Source: Saururus chinensis (lineage: Eukaryota > Streptophyta > Magnoliopsida > Piperales > Saururaceae). From it: a DNA stretch of 64,000 bases. The DNA is taken from the NCBI GenBank assembly GCA_035235625.1, contig CP141148.1:18725057-18789056 (forward strand), read 5' to 3'. The position numbers were made by a program, and so were the translations under genes. Below, piece after piece: positions 11,877-27,013 of the stretch (position 1 is the first letter of the stretch; every line of letters starts with the position of its first letter). The notes beneath the pieces are model-generated. The model did not search any database, was not told where the DNA came from, and saw nothing but the letters and a program-made list of their open reading frames with translations.

Positions 11877-12648
11877 TATTTTACTTCTTGGTAGATAAAG
11901 GTTTGTTCTTGCCAAAAAAAAACAAAAACCCTGCCTCTGTGATTTGCTATAGAAATAAGGAAATTTAGATATGTTAGATTAATTGACTAGTAGAACTGAA
12001 GATTGGAGTACTTGTCAACCAAAATGAATCAGTTTCTAGACACATATTATGGTGGTCATTAAGGGTATGGATTTATGACACTATGGAATGGATTTACAAG
12101 ATACAATGACCATATTTCAGGCAAAGAGAAGTGAGAGAACTGAACTGTTTATGGGTTTTGATGCAGGGTTTAAATGATGGGTGGAAATTTTGGGTTAGAT
12201 GGAATAGCTATTAGAGGAGTCTTTTGATTATAGTGGGTTCCTCATGTATTTTACTTCTTATTAGATAAAGGTTTGTTCTTGCCAGAAAAACAAAAAACCT
12301 ACCACTGTGATTTGCTATAGAAATAAGGAAATTTAGATATGTTAGTTAATTGACTAGTAGAACTGAAGATTGGAGTACTTGTCATTTAGATATGTTAGTT
12401 AATTGACTAGTAGAACTGAAGATTGGAGTACTTGTCAACCAAAATGAGTCAGTTTCTAGACACATATATATTATGGTGGTCATTAAGGGTATCGATTTAT
12501 GACACTCCGGAATGGATTTACAAGATTCAATGACCATATTTCAGGAAAAGAGAAGTGTGAGAACTGAACTGTTTATGGGTTTTGATGCAGGGTTTAAATG
12601 ATGGGTGGAAATTTTGGGTTTGATGGGATAGCTATTACAGGAGTCTAG
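11877..12648 (+). repeat. Tandem duplication of about 370 bp with a nested 55-bp duplication
   Basis: The unit starts TTTTACTTCTTGGTAGATAA near 11879 and recurs at 12249. The second unit carries an extra copy of the phrase ATTTAGATATGTTAGTTAAT through GGAGTACTTGTC. Units are over 90 percent alike by eye, younger than the surrounding elements. No coding function seen. The DUF1336 exon begins about 570 bp downstream, so this may be intron DNA of that gene. Confidence 0.85.
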
Positions 12649-12649
12649 G

Positions 12650-15191
<2,542 letters not shown>

Positions 15192-15436
15192 TAAAAGTTA
15201 TTCAACCTTCTTATTGAAGCAAGCTTGCATCATCAGACAATAGTAGCATTTTTTTGCTACAATAAGTGATCTTTAAGGTACTCCCTATAATGAATAATAT
15301 ATGTTTGATTGGTCATTCAATAAAATATATATCTTCTATGCGTATAGATAGCTGTAATGTTAGATTTTAGCCATGTTCCCTGCACATTGGATTTCTGCTT
15401 TGGAATGGGAAGGAAATATACATGCATGAAGACGGT

Positions 15437-17313
15437 GGTGTTGATTAAATGAAGATTTTTTTTTATATGGTACCAAAAACATAGGTGGAGCTATGGAAAA
15501 TTCCATCCATTAGATAAAGGCGACGGTACAAACATTTACAATATCGGAATCATCATCTTCGTCATTAAATTCACCACCACCTTCATCGTGCACCAAATTT
15601 CAACTTGAGTTGACATAGATCTTGTTGTCTCTACCTATCCAATCATAGGTGTAGTTTCTTGTCTCTACCTATCCAATCATAGGTGTAGTTTCTTGTCTCT
15701 GGTACTCCATTTATGGTCTTCTCAGCCTTCCAATTGCCCTCTTTATCCCTCTTCTACAAAATTTTGTGCATATAGCTTCGCATGTATTGCCTCTCATCTC
15801 CTTTCTATGTGTCTTATCACCCATGTCAGGCAATTTTTCTGAATCTTCTTCCTTAAGTTGCCCCTAGGCTCCCTCGAAATGGTCGAATTAGAGATGCAAT
15901 ATCACCACATTCATACATCTAACTGAACATTATTACCTTCCTCATGCTCATCTTATCAAGAGAGGTTTTTCTGTTTGACCATACAGCTCTATTAAGCATG
16001 AACAGAGACACTTCATTGAGTATTTGTAATTTTTGAGCATTGAACAGGGCCTAGTCATGCAATTGACTGGCCTACATTTCAGCCCAATTTTACAAATCTC
16101 ATGCACTGGTTGTTGCCAGAACAGTCAACAGGAAGGGGATCCAATGGGCCAAATTTAAAAATGTCTGTCCGCAAAAAAAAAGCACAAAGGTTTTACCAAA
16201 CTTTAGGTCATTGTGTAAAGAATTAAAGAAAACTACATTTTTGGCAAGAATCGTCAATTTTTAGGTTTATGCCTTATTATAACAATTTTGCCTTCACCAC
16301 CGCATGCCTCTATTAGGTTAGCACAACGTTACTCCCCATTTAATGCATCCATTGAATGAGCAGAGAAAGCAAACAACTATGCTTCACATGCAATCAACAA
16401 AGAGACTAATGCTTTAGTTTCTTCTTTATGTGTGATGATGTAGATCAGGAAGACTAGATACTTTTTGCCTCTTCCTCATCTTGTAGTTCCTCCTGATCTC
16501 ATTGTTACTTCTAGTAAGGGGCTGTTACGAAATCATTAGTGAAGTGCCTCAAGTTTTGGTTGTTTGCCCTCCTCACCAAGGAATCCGGGGACCCTTCATC
16601 AAAGGGCTCTTGGTCCATGTGGAATAGCCTGCACTTCAAGGGTTCAGATGTTAAGCAGAATGGTAAATTCATCGACAAATTTGTCTCAAGAAATGACCAT
16701 AGGAAATGATCATCATCTTGGGCATGTTATCAAAAAATTGAACCTTTTTTCAAATTGTTTGAACCTTAGGGTTAGAACATTTTGGCAAATGTGATTAAAT
16801 TTTTTCAAGGGAATATTAAATAAATATTATTAAAAAATTACCAAAATAACTAAGCAAAACTTATTTCCCATTATGGCGTTCCTTTTTACCATGTAGGTGT
16901 TGGCACCTGTACTTCTTTTTTTTATTGAGTTTCGTCCTTTTAAAGGTTGAAATCTATAAATTTGACTATGAGACCAATAATTTTGATAATAAATAATTGA
17001 TATCGTCATTTTAAAGGACGAAACTTGGGCTTCATATTTTAAAACGACAAAACTTGAGTTTAGGTTTTGTCCTTCTAAAGGACAAAATCTAGGCACTTGA
17101 GCTTTGAATAGAAGTTTTGTTGTTTTAACATATTTCATCCTTCAAAAGGATAAAATTTAATATAAATCTTATTTTTAAATATTTATTTAGCAATGATACA
17201 AACCCCTATGAAAACAAACCCACATATAATTTGTTTTAGTATAAAACACACCTGGGAAAACAAATGCACATACAACTAAAAAGTTTATGAAAAAAGTATC
17301 TACAAATACCAAT
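15437..17313. mobile_element. 1.9-kb insertion present only in the left arm
   Basis: The right arm runs directly from the partner of GAAGACGGTG to the partner of CATGTAAATGAGG, while here 1.9 kb lies between them. The insert contains a coding-like reverse-strand string near 15650-15760 (reads EGNWKAEKTINGVPETRNY, then TYDWIGRD) that I cannot assign, a 35-bp tandem duplication at about 15630-15700, and at 16915-17160 a set of palindromic GTCCTTTTAAAGGAC modules like those in the MULE ends at 42.3 and 45.6 kb. It is most likely a non-autonomous MULE-type element, possibly with a captured gene piece. Exact ends and target duplication were not identified. Confidence 0.55.
16915..17160. repeat. 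Cluster of palindromic TTTCGTCC-TTTTAAA-GGACGAAA modules
   Basis: Four or five imperfect palindromes of 22-26 bp, e.g. TTTCGTCCTTTTAAAGG, TTTGTCCTTCTAAAGGACAA, TTCATCCTTCAAAAGGAT. The same module occurs in the terminal regions of the mobile-domain MULE (42270-42410, 45510-45715) and at 60415-60480, so it marks one transposon family. Confidence 0.75.
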
Positions 17314-17399
17314 AACATGTAAATGAGGTAAAATGTTCCAAAAAACTATGTTAAACAAAATTTGTTTACACTTTATACATTTGAAATAATTATCACAAT

Positions 17400-17900
17400 A
17401 GCTCTTAATGAGCTCAACCTCTCCTATGCCTACTACGACCATGACCCCCTTCAAGCCCTTAACCATGAAGTTGCTCCACTAGATCCTCCTTGTCCTTGTA
17501 GATAACGGATGGCTAATCCAAACATGCCTATGAGGATAATGAGATGGGATATGCACAAATTGCTTGATGTCATCTAGTATAGATTCTTGAAATAATCAAC
17601 ATCTCAACCGGCTAAAGATGGGCTTGATCTAGAGCAGCTAGAGATGATGGACATGAAGTATCATGTGAAGCTATAACTCATGCAAATAATAGAGGAGAGA
17701 AGGTTGTTGCAAATGAACATGGAATATATGTGTATGAAGCTGGCCTCGTTGGTGTCTGAGCTGCCTCGTCTTTATGATAATGTCCATGTTTGTCTGTAAT
17801 AATCGATTGAAGTACTGGCAAACTATGAAGGATATCTTCATGGTGCTTGATGATCGACTAACATTGTGACGACTGCTATTTTAATATGACATAATAATCA
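17400..17900 (-). pseudogene. Plant mobile domain C-terminal fragment (left arm)
   Basis: On the reverse strand this stretch resembles the C-terminal exon of the mobile-domain protein at 42568-43037: the CTTCATAGTTTGCCAGTACT phrase parallels GTCCTTCGTAGCTTGCCACTGC, followed by the same short acidic and Gln-rich order and a basic Gly/Arg-like tail. Plant mobile domains (MAIN/MAIL relatives) are carried by MULE-type transposons. The frame here is interrupted and no N-terminal part adjoins it. Confidence 0.55.
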
Positions 17901-18334
17901 TAATTGATTCATTCTCCATGCATAATTATCATGCAGGTGACCAAACGTGACAGTCACAGGTACCGAACACAAAATATTTGCAAACAAGATAAGTATAGCA
18001 TATAATAGAGTCATTGCATAGCTAAAAACATATATCATAACTACATAATATGATTACACATTCAATAGAACATAATATAATTACATAGGCCAAGGACCAT
18101 TGTGCCTAAAGCCAATAGTTACACAGAGTTAATATATTTCTAGACACAACGTGTCTTTAAACATCAGTAACATAATTAATTACACAAAGGTCTATTACAA
18201 CAACTAGAAAAATTATTCGGAATCTTTTCGCTTCCACCTTTGTCCTTGTTGAACACCTGCAAGATCTGGGGGTGGGTGGGTATATTTATAATCAATAGGT
18301 TGAGTTAAAATCTAAAATAATGCTAAGCAAAAAT

Positions 18335-21300
18335 CCCCATGTAACATCCGGGAACTTTCTAATTTCCCGAAGTTGACCACAGGAAATTAAGGTGTTGGAC
18401 CATTTGACCTTCTCATTGGAATAACTTAATCAATGCTTAGAATTGGTAGTTGAAATCTATATGGATTGAAAGTAGACAGAAAGAGCTTCAGAACTCCATC
18501 AAGAACATGTGAATCGGAGATCGGATGAGGGAGATATGACTGTTCGAAGTTAAACATATCATGCAAGGCCCGTTTACTTGAATTGGATGCATGAATTGTC
18601 TGTTTAAGTCACCACGGGCCCGATCAATTAGTATTTCAAAATTGTGTTTTTGGGCACAATTTGGTTGCTGAATTGAAGAGATTTTAGCCCAATTTCTCAT
18701 GGGATTAGGAACCCTAATCTCATGCCTATAAAAATAAAGAATTAGGGCTTTTTGGGGGAGCTTTTGGACGGTGGAGCAAAGGAGGAGCCATCGATGAAAT
18801 TTTTTGGCAAGGCTTCAGTGGCGGTGGATCAACAACAACTCGCCCTCAAAGGTAAGATTTTGAGTTGTGATTAGTGAAGAATTTGCTAACTAGTTTAATT
18901 GAAATTTACGTGGATCTCTACAATTACTATTCACATAATATTATGAATAGTTTTTAACTTTTCCGTCACCGAAACAGCCAACGGAAAGGGGCCGCACTCT
19001 GGGGCCAAGTGGCCTTGGCCATGGCAACCCTGGTTTTGGCCGCAGTGACTCTTGCTCTGGTGAGGCCTTGGCAATGGAGGGTTCGGCTGCCGCTATGTAG
19101 GCCGCTAGATCTTTGTGTAAAAAAAAAGGGATCTTACGGCTCCGGCCGGCCACTGGGCAGTAGCGGAGCCTGGCCCAACAGGATCACCGCATGGAGGTGA
19201 TTCGGTGAAGCTAGCCTTCCGCTTCTCCGTGGCCGCCAGAGCCTCTGGCGGGCCGCGTTGGTAGAATTTCAAAGGCCCCGGCTGGCTGTTGGTCGACAAC
19301 GGGGCTAGGCCTGATGGGATCGCTGCCTGGCAGCAATCTTGTCGGTCCTGGCCATTGCCCTGTTGTAGCAGTCCAGGAGCCGTCGCTAGGGCGTCCTCAC
19401 CGGACGCGAGGAAGACGACCCACTATGGGTCATTTGCCTGGGCTCAGGTTGGGTGACTCGAACCATATGGTTCAAGACCCGGGTTGGGTCAGTTTAATAA
19501 AAAAAAGAGAATTGAGGAGGGGAGTGAACTGGGTCCGGCTCATGGGGGTAAAAGTGTCAAACAAATTCTAGAAAAATACTCATGAACCTAAAGAGGTTTA
19601 GGATTATGCTAATCAAGTCAACCTGGGTCGGTTCAAGGGGTAACATAATTATTGGACAAACATTTTGGTGAGAAAAAATCCCAGTGAGTGGGTGATTGAC
19701 CTTCTTGCCCCTAGGGTTAATCGTAAACCGTTAAGTCAACCTGGGTCGGTTCAAGGGGTTTACGACCCCGTCACACTGCAAAAAAATTACACAGAGTCCA
19801 TGAAGTCAAGTAGTACGCTTGAGTTCAATTTTGGACCCATTGGATATCATTAAGGCCTTAAACCAAATGACAAAAATACACCTTTGATTGGACCCGCCCA
19901 CATTCGTGTGAATGGAAGCACGGGTTAGCTTGAGAGTGGAACCTCCGAAGAGGATTATTAATTAAAATAAATAAAAGGCTAGTGAGATGACCAAATGACC
20001 TAAGGGAGAGTACCATACCCTAGGTGGTAGAATTACCCTAATGCCTGTAAGGGTAGTATGTTCCGTTTCTGTCGAAACTAATAACCTAACCACTATGAGT
20101 TAGGGTACACTATAGTGACATGGAATGACTTCAAAAGGAAGGGGTGTGACTAGTAAATGACACAAAGACCTCGTCAGGTCATAGTGTCATGGGAAACAAG
20201 GGGAAGAACCCTAATTCTCAAGGTTTAAGGCAGTGTATTACAAGTGTCTACAGCCAAGTATATCAAATGACTAGAGTAACTCGTGGGATGCATTAGAGTT
20301 GTTTACACTCTTGGGCTTTAACTAGCTAAGCCCTAGCCTTGCAAATGAGTGCAACAAACCTTTATTTATTATTTTTGCATTGGTGTGAATGCATATTATT
20401 TATGTTGATTATGTTGATGCATGCTTTTATTATTGATGCTTTGATTTATATCAGTAACTCAAGATTAATGAAGTTTAATCAAGAGACATGGGTTCTTGTT
20501 GGATTAGGGTGAGAACATCTAATCAAGATAATGACTAAAATACCCTCATTAGGGTGGGGACACGTTCATGGAGTGAACGGGGCCTTGACATAGAATTTTA
20601 CCTTGGTTAATGAACTAAGAGTAGTTATGAGATGTTCTCTGAGTTATAGATCAGTGGATGAGCTATTTTGTGGGCCGATTCACAAGGTGAAGATGACCTA
20701 AATGGTTGAGTAGATACTTGACTGGATAGAAATAATCTAGTCTAAGTTTCAGATGTTTGGGGGAGTCACTGGTCATAAGGACCTGAGGCTTCTATGGATA
20801 CATTAGTAATTCTTATAAGACATTTTCTCCCAGAGTTGGGATGGTGGAGATTGCAATATGCTTCTTCATCGCCACAATGGTTTGGGTATTGACCAGAGAT
20901 TCTTTACTATGGGTCTTTTGCAGGTCTTCCCAGGACTATTTAGTACGTATGAAAAGCAGAGTTGTATGAGCATCATGGAAGGCTTGTACTTCTTGCCAAT
21001 CTGTGTGCATGAGCACAGTTGGGATCCTCTTCTCCAGATTCGTGGTAGGTTATTGAGAGCCCTGGAGATTTAGGTCAAGCTGCTGTTAAGCAATCTACTC
21101 CAAGGTTGGAGTAATATGTTTAGAGATTTCTTGAGGGGCGAGTCATCTCTGAGTTATAGATTTGATAGTATTAATTATCAAACAAGGGATGTAAGATAAT
21201 TAATAACATTGTTTGATATTGTTTGTTAATTAGACAAATGGAATGATTAAAGGACCTAGTAAAAGGTAGGTTGGTTAAAAATACCTAAGCATTGCATGCA

Positions 21301-21872
21301 TAATGTTATGCTTCTTAGGATAGTGTAGTTTCTGGGTAGAACTACATCTAGATCCGATCTTATTGGAAACATTGGAGATGTTGTCTGATGAGTACATAGG
21401 CAACTAACATCAGGTGATGTTGGCCCGATCCAAAAAATATTAATAAAACCTTTTATCCTTTGGAAGTTTTTCTCATGAAGGCGGAGTGATTCCATTGTTA
21501 TTGTTGTGGTTGCTTCGTTTGGTTGGGTGCAAATTCTCCAGGCAACGACAAGTGAGACAAAGAAAGGCAAGCACAAGAAGAAGATTTTACATTTTTGTAA
21601 CTCCGGTATGTTAGTGTACCTTTAGTGTGAGAGTCAACTTGTTATTTATTTTCAGAAGAGTGACGGACTTGTACTTAGATGGATGAGCTGTTGTTGAAAT
21701 TTTGAGACGTGTAAATATCATATGATTTAATATCCGTATTTGTGAACCCCAGTTATCATGACCTAGATATTTAATAGAATTATTTGTTTTGTATTTAAGG
21801 AAAAAAATTTATCGCTACTTACCATTTGTGCTATTTAAAAATGCTTTCAAAAATCCAGGTCGTGACACCCCA
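18335..21872 (+). mobile_element. Solo LTR, family B, with 5-bp target duplication CCCCA
   Basis: The LTR runs 18340-21867, starting TGTAACATCCGGG and ending CAGGTCGTGACA. It is flanked on both sides by CCCCA (18335-18339 and 21868-21872), the 5-bp duplication expected of LTR-element integration. No internal region, primer site or pol gene adjoins it, so it looks like a solo LTR left by recombination between the ends of a gypsy element. About 3.5 kb is long for an LTR and suggests a large-LTR gypsy lineage. It interrupts the inner end of the left arm of the inverted duplication, so it inserted at or after that arm took shape. Confidence 0.85.
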
Positions 21873-22314
21873 AGTCCTAGTCCGGGTATTGAATTAATTG
21901 GTTCAAGTCACCCAACCCAAACCCATCCCAAACAACTTGTGACACGGGTTCTCTTCCTAGCATCCGTCCATAGGAGAAGTTTCCTTTGGCGGCGGTGCCC
22001 TTGACTGCCACATCAGGGAGATAGCTAGGGTCGATTGGATCTCCATCACATGGCTAGCCTGGTTGCTGCCTAGTGGCCGGCCAGGGTGCCAAAGCCCTCC
22101 ATTTTTTTTCTACTGTTAGTGCACCTAGGGTGCTGCAGCGACAGTTTGCCACGATTGGAGATGGACCAGGCGTGACTAGGAAAGCCTTTGTCTCACAATT
22201 ACAGGAACCCTGGTCTCGCCTCCGGCTAGCAGCTACGCCGCTCTCCTCTAGTGGCCAATTTGTTTTTCATCTAAACAGATGCTTCAGTGTCGTCGCCATG
22301 GCTAGGGTTGGTCC

Positions 22315-22345
<31 letters not shown>

Positions 22346-23074
22346 AGACAGACACACCTTCAATGGGTCAGAAAATCAAGCTGTCAACTGATGGCCGACC
22401 AGTAGCTTCTAACTATTGACCAGCAAGCTTTAAATAAAACATATAAATTGTTCAGCAAAATTAAATGAACAGTAATTGCAGAAATTACTATTCATAATTT
22501 ACATTCTGATTTTCTTAATGAAATCTCTGATAATCTTGACTTGAAATCCTACCTCAATGGCTGAGTTGTTGTCAATCCTTCACTGCCGAAGCCTCGCCAG
22601 AAAATTCCATTGGCGGCTCTTCCTCCTTCCCTTAACAGTCAAAGCTAACCTCCCTTCCCTTAGCCCTAATTAGCCTTTTAATAGGCATAGGGATTAGGCT
22701 TCCTAATCCCCTTAAAAGTTATGCTAAAACATCCTCAATTTGGCAACCTATTTAGGCCTCTAAAAATAAATTTCATGACTTTAATTAATTGGGCCCATAT
22801 AGTGATATAAACGGATAATTTGCATGTCCAATTCAGGTAAATGGCCCTTGCACATTATGTTTAACTTCAAACAGTCATATCTTCCTCATCCAAACTCTGA
22901 TTCATTCATTCTTGGTGGTGTTTCAAAGCTCTTCTTGTCTACTTTCCATCCATATATGTCTCAACCAACATTCCAATCAATGGTTAAGTTATTCTTAAAA
23001 GAAATTTAATGGGTCCAACACCCTAATTTTGACATGGTTGACTTCAAAATTTTAGAAAATTCTCGAACATTACA
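21873..23074 (-). repeat. Reverse-oriented family-B LTR fragment
   Basis: Read on the reverse strand it begins TGTAATGTTCGAGAATTTTC at 23074 and follows the first 1.2 kb of the LTR at 18340: the promoter-like stretch with CTAATCCC, the ACTATTCATAATTT phrase, and the GGTTGGGTGACTTGAACC phrase. It ends against the target duplication of the neighbouring solo LTR. A C13-run followed by (CA)n lies at 22313-22345. It is a separate, older copy of the family. Confidence 0.75.
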
Positions 23075-23319
23075 TACTTTCAGAGAAAAATAATTGAGAC
23101 TAACACATGTGCTAAAAGGTGTAGAGCATCATAGGAAAACTTTTGTACTCCTGAGTCTTCTGATTGCCCCATGCGTGTCAGGGGGAACATCGTTCGGTGT
23201 TGTGGCTCTTGATTTTTATTGTCATCGAATGGACCAACATATAGTGGATTTTTTTTATTCAGATATCTTCTGAATAATCAATTTTTTGATAAAAGATATT
23301 TTAGTGAGTATATCTATTT
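23075..23319. other. Spacer between LTR fragment and right arm
   Basis: 245 bp with no partner in the left arm. AT-rich, no gene seen. Together with the LTR fragment it makes the pre-insertion loop of the inverted duplication about 1.45 kb. Confidence 0.6.
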
Positions 23320-23799
23320 TGGGGATTTTTACTTAGTATTATTTTAGATTTTAACTGAACCTATTAAGTATAAATATACTCACCCACTCCTAGATCCTAT
23401 AGGTGTTCAGTAAGGATAGAGGTGGAAGCAGAATAGATTCCGAATAATTTATCTAGTTGCTATAGTAGACCTTTTTGTAATTAATTATGTGACTGATGTT
23501 TAAAACAAGATGTGCTTAGAAATTTATTAACTCTGTATAACTATTGGCTCTAGGCATAGTGGTCATTGACCTATGTAATTACATTATGTGCTGTTGAATG
23601 TGTAATCATATTATGTAGTTATGATATATGTTTGTAGATGTGCAATGACTCCGTTTTATGCTATGCTTATATTGTTTGTGAATATTGTGTTTGTTAGGCA
23701 CCCAATGGCTGTCACGTTCGGTCACATACATGATAATTACGCATGGCGAACAGTTCAATTATGATTATTATGTCATATTAAAATGGTATCCATCATAAT

Positions 23800-24247
23800 G
23801 TTAGTTCATTATCAGGTACCATGTAGATATCCTTCATAGTTTGCCACTACGTCAATCGATTATTACATACATGGACATTATCACAAAGATGCGGTAGCTC
23901 AGACACCAACGAGGCTAGCTTCATACACATATATTCCATTTTCATCTACAACAACCTTCCCACCTCCATTATTTGCATGGGCTATAGCTTTACATGACAG
24001 TTCATGTCCATTATCTCTAGCTGCTCTAGATCGAGCCCATCCTTAGCTAGTTGAGATGCCAATTATTTTGAGAGTATATCTAGACGACATCAAGCAACTT
24101 GTGCAGATTGCATCTCATTATCTTCATAGGTATGTTTGGATTAGCCATCTGTTATCTACAAGGATCAGGAGGACCCAGTGGAGCAACTTCATGGTTAAGG
24201 GCTTGAATGGGGTTTGTAGTGAGCGTAGGAGAGGTAGAGCTCATTAA
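23800..24247 (+). pseudogene. Plant mobile domain C-terminal fragment (right arm)
   Basis: Forward-strand partner of the fragment at 17400-17900. It shows SLPLRQSIITYMDI-like and AVAQTPTRLAS strings that parallel SLPLLHSVIMDI and AAQTQPMHSS of the mobile-domain protein at 42.8-43.0 kb, and ends in a basic tail RRRGRAH before a stop at 24245-24247. Frames change along it, so it is a relic. Confidence 0.55.
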
Positions 24248-24591
24248 GAGCTGTTGTGATACATTATTTCAAATGTATAAAGTGTAAATTTCTTTTGAAT
24301 AACATAGTTTTTTGGAATGTTTTACCTCATTTACATGTTTCACCGTCTTCATACATGTACATTTCCTTCTCATTCCCATGCAAAAATCCAATGTGCAGAG
24401 AACATGGCTAAAATCTAAGATTGCAACTAGCTAAACACATAAAAGATACATATTTTATTAAATGACAAATCAAACATATATTATTTATTATAGTCTCTCT
24501 TATTAATCGTAAAAACAAATGCTACTATTGTCATGTACAAAACAAGCTTGCTTCAATCAGAAGGTTGAATAACTTTTATTAGATGTCTTGC

Positions 24592-24702
24592 TCAATCGCC
24601 ATGAGTCATGATCATGGGGATTTGTCTATTATTGACAAAGTCAATTTTGTTCAGCTTCACACAACATAGAACTTGTTCTCGAAATTCCACTGGCTTTTGT
24701 GC
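24592..24702 (-). pseudogene. DUF1336 last exon, duplicated copy
   Basis: Reads AQKPVEFREQVLCCVKLNKI then DFVNNRQIP on the reverse strand and ends with TGA, a clear partner of the exon at 15075-15191. The acceptor dinucleotide is changed (GCTGG where the left copy has GCAGG), and the preceding coding exon is absent from this arm, so it cannot be part of a working gene. Confidence 0.8.
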
Positions 24703-27013
24703 CAGCATTTAGCATACCATCCATTGCATTATATTTGCGCCTTCTCCCTCATGGTCTTTGAAACAAGCTTGATTACAAATTACATTATAAACTAAAGTAC
24801 ATTTCAACAGACCACATTGACTAGACTCCATTCAACAATGTTGTAAATTCAGTAGGCATGTCAAGCATTTCTCTCCTGAGACAGTGGAGAGTTGGACATT
24901 CTGCATTTCACATTTGAAGTGTTAGTAACCCTCTTGACATCCACAGGGAATTTCATTTCCGTTCTACACAAAACCTCATGACAAAAAGGACAATAATATA
25001 GCTGACTATCCACTCTAACATCATCGAAAACCATCGTACGCCCAACTTGTTACTCTCATGTATAGGACAACACAGTAGCTTTTATCATGATAGACAAACT
25101 TGAGAAATAATAATAGGAAGAACCTTGAGGCCACCCTCTATTTCATGCAAACAAAATTTAAGATAACACTTACAAAAATAAGGAAATTTTGAGTAGAAGC
25201 CATATACAAGATAATTAATATGTGTCAATATATTGTTTATTGTTGCAAAACAAAATGAAAAGTAGATGACCAAAAACTTTCCAAAAAAGTGAATAACATT
25301 TCAAGAAGTAATAAGCATGAATTGGCAATCTTTAAGGTGATAATGACTTGCCCCTTTTTTAAGAATGCGGCTATTTCCCCCCGAGTTGTTACTCAAGCTT
25401 CCCTATACTTTACACATACCAAAAAAATTAAATAAATTACTAAATACCCTCCGTCCCCCACTATTCATTTTAATTCTATTTATGCTCTTTCATTATCCAT
25501 TCTCAATCTTCCCCCTACAACATGACCTCTTCTATCACCCCCCGTCGCTTGTGGCTCCTCTTCCCCGACCATTTTCTTTCTTCCTTCTCGTTTGTGGCTC
25601 CTCTTCCATGATCTTTTTCCCTCTCCGCCTTACCCTTGCTACTTATCAAGAAAACTTCTGAAAGATTTCTAGCGGGGGGTGGTCACTGCTAAAATATGCA
25701 GTATTTGATGAGGAATTACAATTTTAGTGTAAATAAGTTTTATTTGATGGATGATATTCCCTGCCAAGAAACCTTAATAAAATTTTAAAACTTCTAGATG
25801 ATTTCTGGCTAGGAGAGGTCACCGCTACAATATGCATATATTGATGGGAACCTTTGTTGTCTGTATAATGCAGTTTTATTTGTCGAGGGTACCCCTTGCC
25901 ACGAAACTTAAAAACTTTTGGAAAACTCTTAGTGGGAGGTGGCCATCATTGAATTTGATGGGGACTTAAGGCTTCTATCCAAATTAATTTTTGGCAGAGG
26001 GTATCAATCACAAAAAAATTTCCAACAGTTTTGGGGTGTTGGGGTGGCATGAGTAAAATTATAGGCGGTGCGGGGGGAACTGAGTTGTAAAAAAAATGCA
26101 TGTTATATTTTGATGATGGGGGCCTCTAAGCATTTTTTTTTGTGGGGGGGGGGGGGGGGGGGAGTGAAATAGACATATTCTTTTTCCTATTGGTAACATA
26201 TTTACAAGCAGAGTATTATGATGTAACTCACGGTCCAACATGCCTGCAGCATGCTTGCAACAATTCTTAGGAACCATATGCAAACAAGAATAGGCCCATG
26301 TGGAGGGCATGTTCATCTCTGCAAACATTCTTATGTATAAGAGCACATATATCATTTCCATTACGTCCAATTGCATTTTATCAACTTCATATTGATAGAC
26401 AAAAACAAAAAAAAAAGGCTGCACTCAAGTGAAGCAGAAGGTAAGGCACTTAAAGTACTTTATGCAGAATCTTACATGAAAAACACCTCACTATAGTTTA
26501 ACAATAAACATGAGAGATTTTCAAAACCTTATACATTTTTAGGTCACCTTTTAAAGAAGGATAGTGATATTCACACAACAAAGACACCCAACAAAAACTC
26601 CTTCACTTGTTCAGTCAACTAAAACTCATGTGGGAGTTTTTTGTTGGGTGTCTTTTTTGTGTAAATATCCATTTTCTTTAAAAAATGCAAGAGGTACTAG
26701 ACATGAACTTTATAAATTTAAAACTAAATTTGAATATTTGCATATATCTCCAAAATCAGAATAGGTTTTCGTGGAAAGTATCAAATGAAGAAATGGAAAT
26801 AAAAAGGAGAAATTTAAATAAAAATGATAGATTTTCTAAATATGGTTGATAATAAAATAACAAAAAAGATAAATTCTATATGATTTCAATGTTGGAGACT
26901 ATACTTTGTACTTGTGGAGTAATGGATTAAGCTGCATATAAATATATTAACATTACACCAATGACTACCAAGGTGCTCATAAATACATTAACTTCATACC
27001 CATGAGGACAAGA

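Larger units (their letters stand above)
23320..27013 (-). repeat. Right arm of the ~14-kb inverted duplication
   Basis: Reverse complement of 13591-18339 without the 1.9-kb insert (see the left arm for landmarks). It contains the mobile-domain fragment at 23800-24245 and the last exon of the DUF1336 gene at 24592-24702. It stops before reaching a partner of the upstream DUF1336 exon at 13217. A G18 run lies at 26145-26162. Confidence 0.88.

Noticed and set aside
22313-22345. C-run plus (CA)n as a possible regulatory tract
   Set aside because: Plain homopolymer and dinucleotide slippage inside an LTR fragment.
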